A stretch of DNA of 64,000 bases from CAVQWT01 sp963717705 (GTDB lineage: Bacteria; Pseudomonadota; Gammaproteobacteria; Burkholderiales; Casimicrobiaceae), in assembly GCA_963717705.1 (NCBI GenBank), contig CAVQWT010000005.1:124001-188000 (forward strand). Reading direction: 5' to 3'. Positions 62,387 through 64,000 of the stretch are shown here, piece by piece. Within the stretch, counting starts at the first letter, position 1. Every line of letters starts with the position of its first letter. The notes below the pieces were generated by a model that saw only the letters and a program-made list of their open reading frames with translations, had not been told where the DNA came from and searched no databases. Position numbers and translations under genes: made by a program.

Positions 62387-63439
62387 ATGAGTTCACGCCC
62401 CCGCATCGCCCTCATCGGACTCGGCATGGCCGTCACGCCGCACGCCCGCAGCCTCGTCGATCTGGCACCGCGGGTCGAGGTGGCCGCCGCCTACAGTCCC
62501 ACGGCGGCCCGGCGCGACGCGTTCGCGGCGCAGTTTCCGTTTCCGGTCACGGGCGATCTCGACGCGATCGTCGGCGACCGCTCGATCACCGCCGCCATCG
62601 TCCTGACGCCGCCCGCCGCGCATCGGGCCGTGGTCGAGCGCCTGGCCGGCGCCGGCAAGCACGTGCTGCTGGAAAAGCCGCTGGCGGCGACGCCGGACGA
62701 CGCCGAGGCGGTGGTCGCGGCGTGCCGGCGCGCCGGCGTCGTCCTCGCCCTGGTGTTCCAGCACCGCTACCGGCCTGCCGCGCAGGCACTGGCGGCGCGG
62801 ATGCGCAGCGGCGCCCTCGGTGGCCTTGCCAGCGCGTCGGCGTCGATCCGCTGGTGGCGACCGCAGTCATATTACGACGAGCCTGGGCGCGGGACGCTCG
62901 CGCGCGATGGCGGCGGGGTGCTGATCACCCAGGCGATCCATACCCTCGACCTCTTCCTGTCGCTGACGCCCGCGGTGGAGGAAGTCGTCGCCTTCGCGGC
63001 GACCTCGGTGGCGCACCGCATGGAGACCGAGGACACCGTCGCGGGCGCGCTGCGCTTTGCCGGAGGCGCACTCGGCGCGGTCGATGCGACGACGGCCGCG
63101 TTCCCCGGCTTCGCGGAGCGGATCGAGCTCGCCTGCAGCGAGGCGACCGCGGTGCTCGCGTCGGGCCGGCTGGAGCTGTTCCACCGCGACGGGCGGCGCG
63201 AAACCGTGGGCGACGGCGAGGCGACGGGCGGCGGATCCGACCCGATGGCGTTCGCCCACGACGCGCACCGCGCGCTGATCGGCGCCTTCCTGGACGCCGT
63301 CGACGGCGGTCCCGCACCTGCCAACGACGGCGACGCTGCGTTGCGGGTGCACGACCTGATCGATGCCCTGCTGGCCTCGTCGCGGCAGCGCCAAGCCATC
63401 GCCCTACGTACCCGCCATTCGGGGTCAGGTCGAATTTAG
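62387..63439 (+). CDS. Gfo/Idh/MocA family oxidoreductase with element-encoded C-terminus
   Basis: This NAD(P)-dependent sugar or inositol dehydrogenase-like protein has 350 residues from the ATG at 62387 (MSSRPRIALIGLGMAVTPHA). The Rossmann motif is IALIGLGMAVTP and the catalytic-type lysine is in VLLEKPLAATPDD. The last residues RHSGSGRI and the TAG stop are supplied by the inverted-repeat element that starts at 63421. It is divergent from the hexuronate operon and may act on a related sugar acid. Confidence 0.9.
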   Translation: MSSRPRIALIGLGMAVTPHARSLVDLAPRVEVAAAYSPTAARRDAFAAQFPFPVTGDLDAIVGDRSITAAIVLTPPAAHRAVVERLAGAGKHVLLEKPLAATPDDAEAVVAACRRAGVVLALVFQHRYRPAAQALAARMRSGALGGLASASASIRWWRPQSYYDEPGRGTLARDGGGVLITQAIHTLDLFLSLTPAVEEVVAFAATSVAHRMETEDTVAGALRFAGGALGAVDATTAAFPGFAERIELACSEATAVLASGRLELFHRDGRRETVGDGEATGGGSDPMAFAHDAHRALIGAFLDAVDGGPAPANDGDAALRVHDLIDALLASSRQRQAIALRTRHSGSGRI

Positions 63440-63644
63440 GTCAATGTGCGGCGTGGGGCGGGCCGAAATTCGGCGCCCCAGCCGCACGCTTTTGCCATTC
63501 GACTGCAGGCGACCGGGCGCCGCCATCGTCCGCTTGGACGATGGCGGCTCGTGGATCCACGAGGGATCATGAATGCTCCCAATATCGGACGAATCGCCAC
63601 GGCGCGGTCGGCAGGGGCGCTTGCCCGTAATTCGACCTGACCCC
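63421..63644. mobile_element. Hairpin-rich element bounded by GGGGTCAGGTCGAATT inverted repeats, copy 2
   Basis: A 224-bp segment bounded by GGGGTCAGGTCGAATT (63421-63436) and its exact complement (63629-63644). The interior has a large hairpin (63446-63487), a perfect 13-bp hairpin with loop GCTT (63519-63548) and the 16-bp palindrome CTCGTGGATCCACGAG (63548-63563). No gene lies inside. It overlaps the end of the Gfo/Idh gene and reaches near moaC. A short direct repeat of GACCCCGGCGGTA-like sequence follows it. Confidence 0.78.
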
Positions 63645-63676
63645 GGCGGTAGACCCCGGCGGTAAGACCCCAACGG

Positions 63677-64000
63677 TTACGCGATGAAATGACCGGACTT
63701 CCCGCCGGACTTCTCGAGCAGCCGGATGGCGTCGATGCGCATGCCGCGATCGGCAGCCTTGCACATGTCGTAAATGGTCAGAAGGCCCACCGACGCGGCG
63801 GTCAGCGCCTCCATCTCGACCCCGGTCGGCCCCGTCGTCTCGGCGGTCACCTCGATCGCGACCGACGGCGCCGCGGCGTCGATCGTGAACTCCACGGCGA
63901 CCCGCGTCAGCGCCAGCGGATGGCAGAGCGGAATCAGCTCCGACGTACGTTTGGCCGCCTGGATGGCCGCAATCCGTGCCACGCCGAGCACGTCACCCTT
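63677..64000 (-). CDS. moaC: Cyclic pyranopterin monophosphate synthase, partial
   Basis: This is the C-terminal 107 codons of MoaC, which makes cyclic pyranopterin monophosphate in molybdenum cofactor synthesis. The part seen has KGDVLGVARIAAIQAAKRTS, the histidine in PLCHPLALTRV, and the catalytic-type YDMCKAADRGMRIDAIRLLEK. The 5' end lies beyond the right edge of the window. It is followed by the inverted-repeat element. Confidence 0.93.
   Translation of the reverse strand, partial: KGDVLGVARIAAIQAAKRTSELIPLCHPLALTRVAVEFTIDAAAPSVAIEVTAETTGPTGVEMEALTAASVGLLTIYDMCKAADRGMRIDAIRLLEKSGGKSGHFIA

Overview
The window is 64 kb of very GC-rich bacterial chromosome. It looks betaproteobacterial and most like Burkholderiales. 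Supporting signs are the order tpiA-secG-tRNA-Leu-nuoA-G, the rpsF-priB-rpsR-rplI-dnaB operon, a tripartite tricarboxylate (Tct-type) transporter, and a branched-chain 2-oxoacid dehydrogenase operon with its own lipoamide dehydrogenase. I see no phage, plasmid, CRISPR, rRNA or intact transposase gene. I cannot name a species from sequence alone.

Layout: 1-6.2 kb (minus strand) holds tpiA, secG, tRNA-Leu(GAG) and complex I genes nuoA to nuoF, with nuoG running off the left edge. 6.5-10.6 kb holds tctCBA and an N-formylglutamate amidohydrolase-like gene. 10.6-16.4 kb is a dipeptide/oligopeptide ABC transporter (dppABCDF type). 16.5-22.2 kb is a DUF4212/ActP-type symporter followed by a CBS/nucleotidyltransferase protein, a DnaQ-like exonuclease and a lone LivF-type ATPase. 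22.4-30.7 kb is mixed housekeeping: enoyl-CoA hydratase, cobalamin adenosyltransferase, FAH hydrolase, cysS, an acetyltransferase, an ArnD-like deacetylase, peroxiredoxin and PIN-PhoH. 30.7-36.2 kb is bkdA1-bkdA2-bkdB-lpd. 36.2-42.7 kb is a three-gene glycan cluster of two SEC-C/TPR glycosyltransferases and a methyltransferase. 42.7-45.9 kb is the rpsF-to-dnaB operon. 46-52.8 kb holds a lipoprotein aminopeptidase, an aminotransferase, a DUF4124 protein, dtd and a MacA/FtsX/LolD-type export system. 53-55.5 kb holds DoxX, pirin and a LysR regulator. 55.5-63.4 kb is a hexuronate operon (gntR-dctP-dctQ-dctM-uxuB-uxaC) divergent from a Gfo/Idh oxidoreductase. The right edge is a partial moaC.

The most interesting signals are four. 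(1) A 60-bp tandem repeat encodes MSPTGRPEGEYRSAQHEGPP-like peptides. It is present at two unlinked loci, and each array begins exactly at an ATG, at the dppD/dppF junction and as a short leader ORF whose stop overlaps the bkdA1 start. (2) Two hairpin-rich elements of about 230 bp are bounded by inverted copies of GGGGTCAGGTCGAATT. Each lies at the 3' end of a gene and supplies the same last codons and stop (GSGRI-stop). (3) An 18-bp operator-like block with only two mismatches is shared by the hexuronate gntR promoter and the region upstream of tctC, 52 kb away, which suggests one FCD-family GntR protein controls both transporters. (4) Two glycosyltransferases carry N-terminal SEC-C zinc motifs. 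A single-base frameshift in dctQ should be checked against reads.

Many adjacent genes share 4-bp ATGA or GTGA stop/start overlaps, so transcription units are tightly packed and probably translationally coupled. Long ORFs antisense to these genes are by-products of high GC content.
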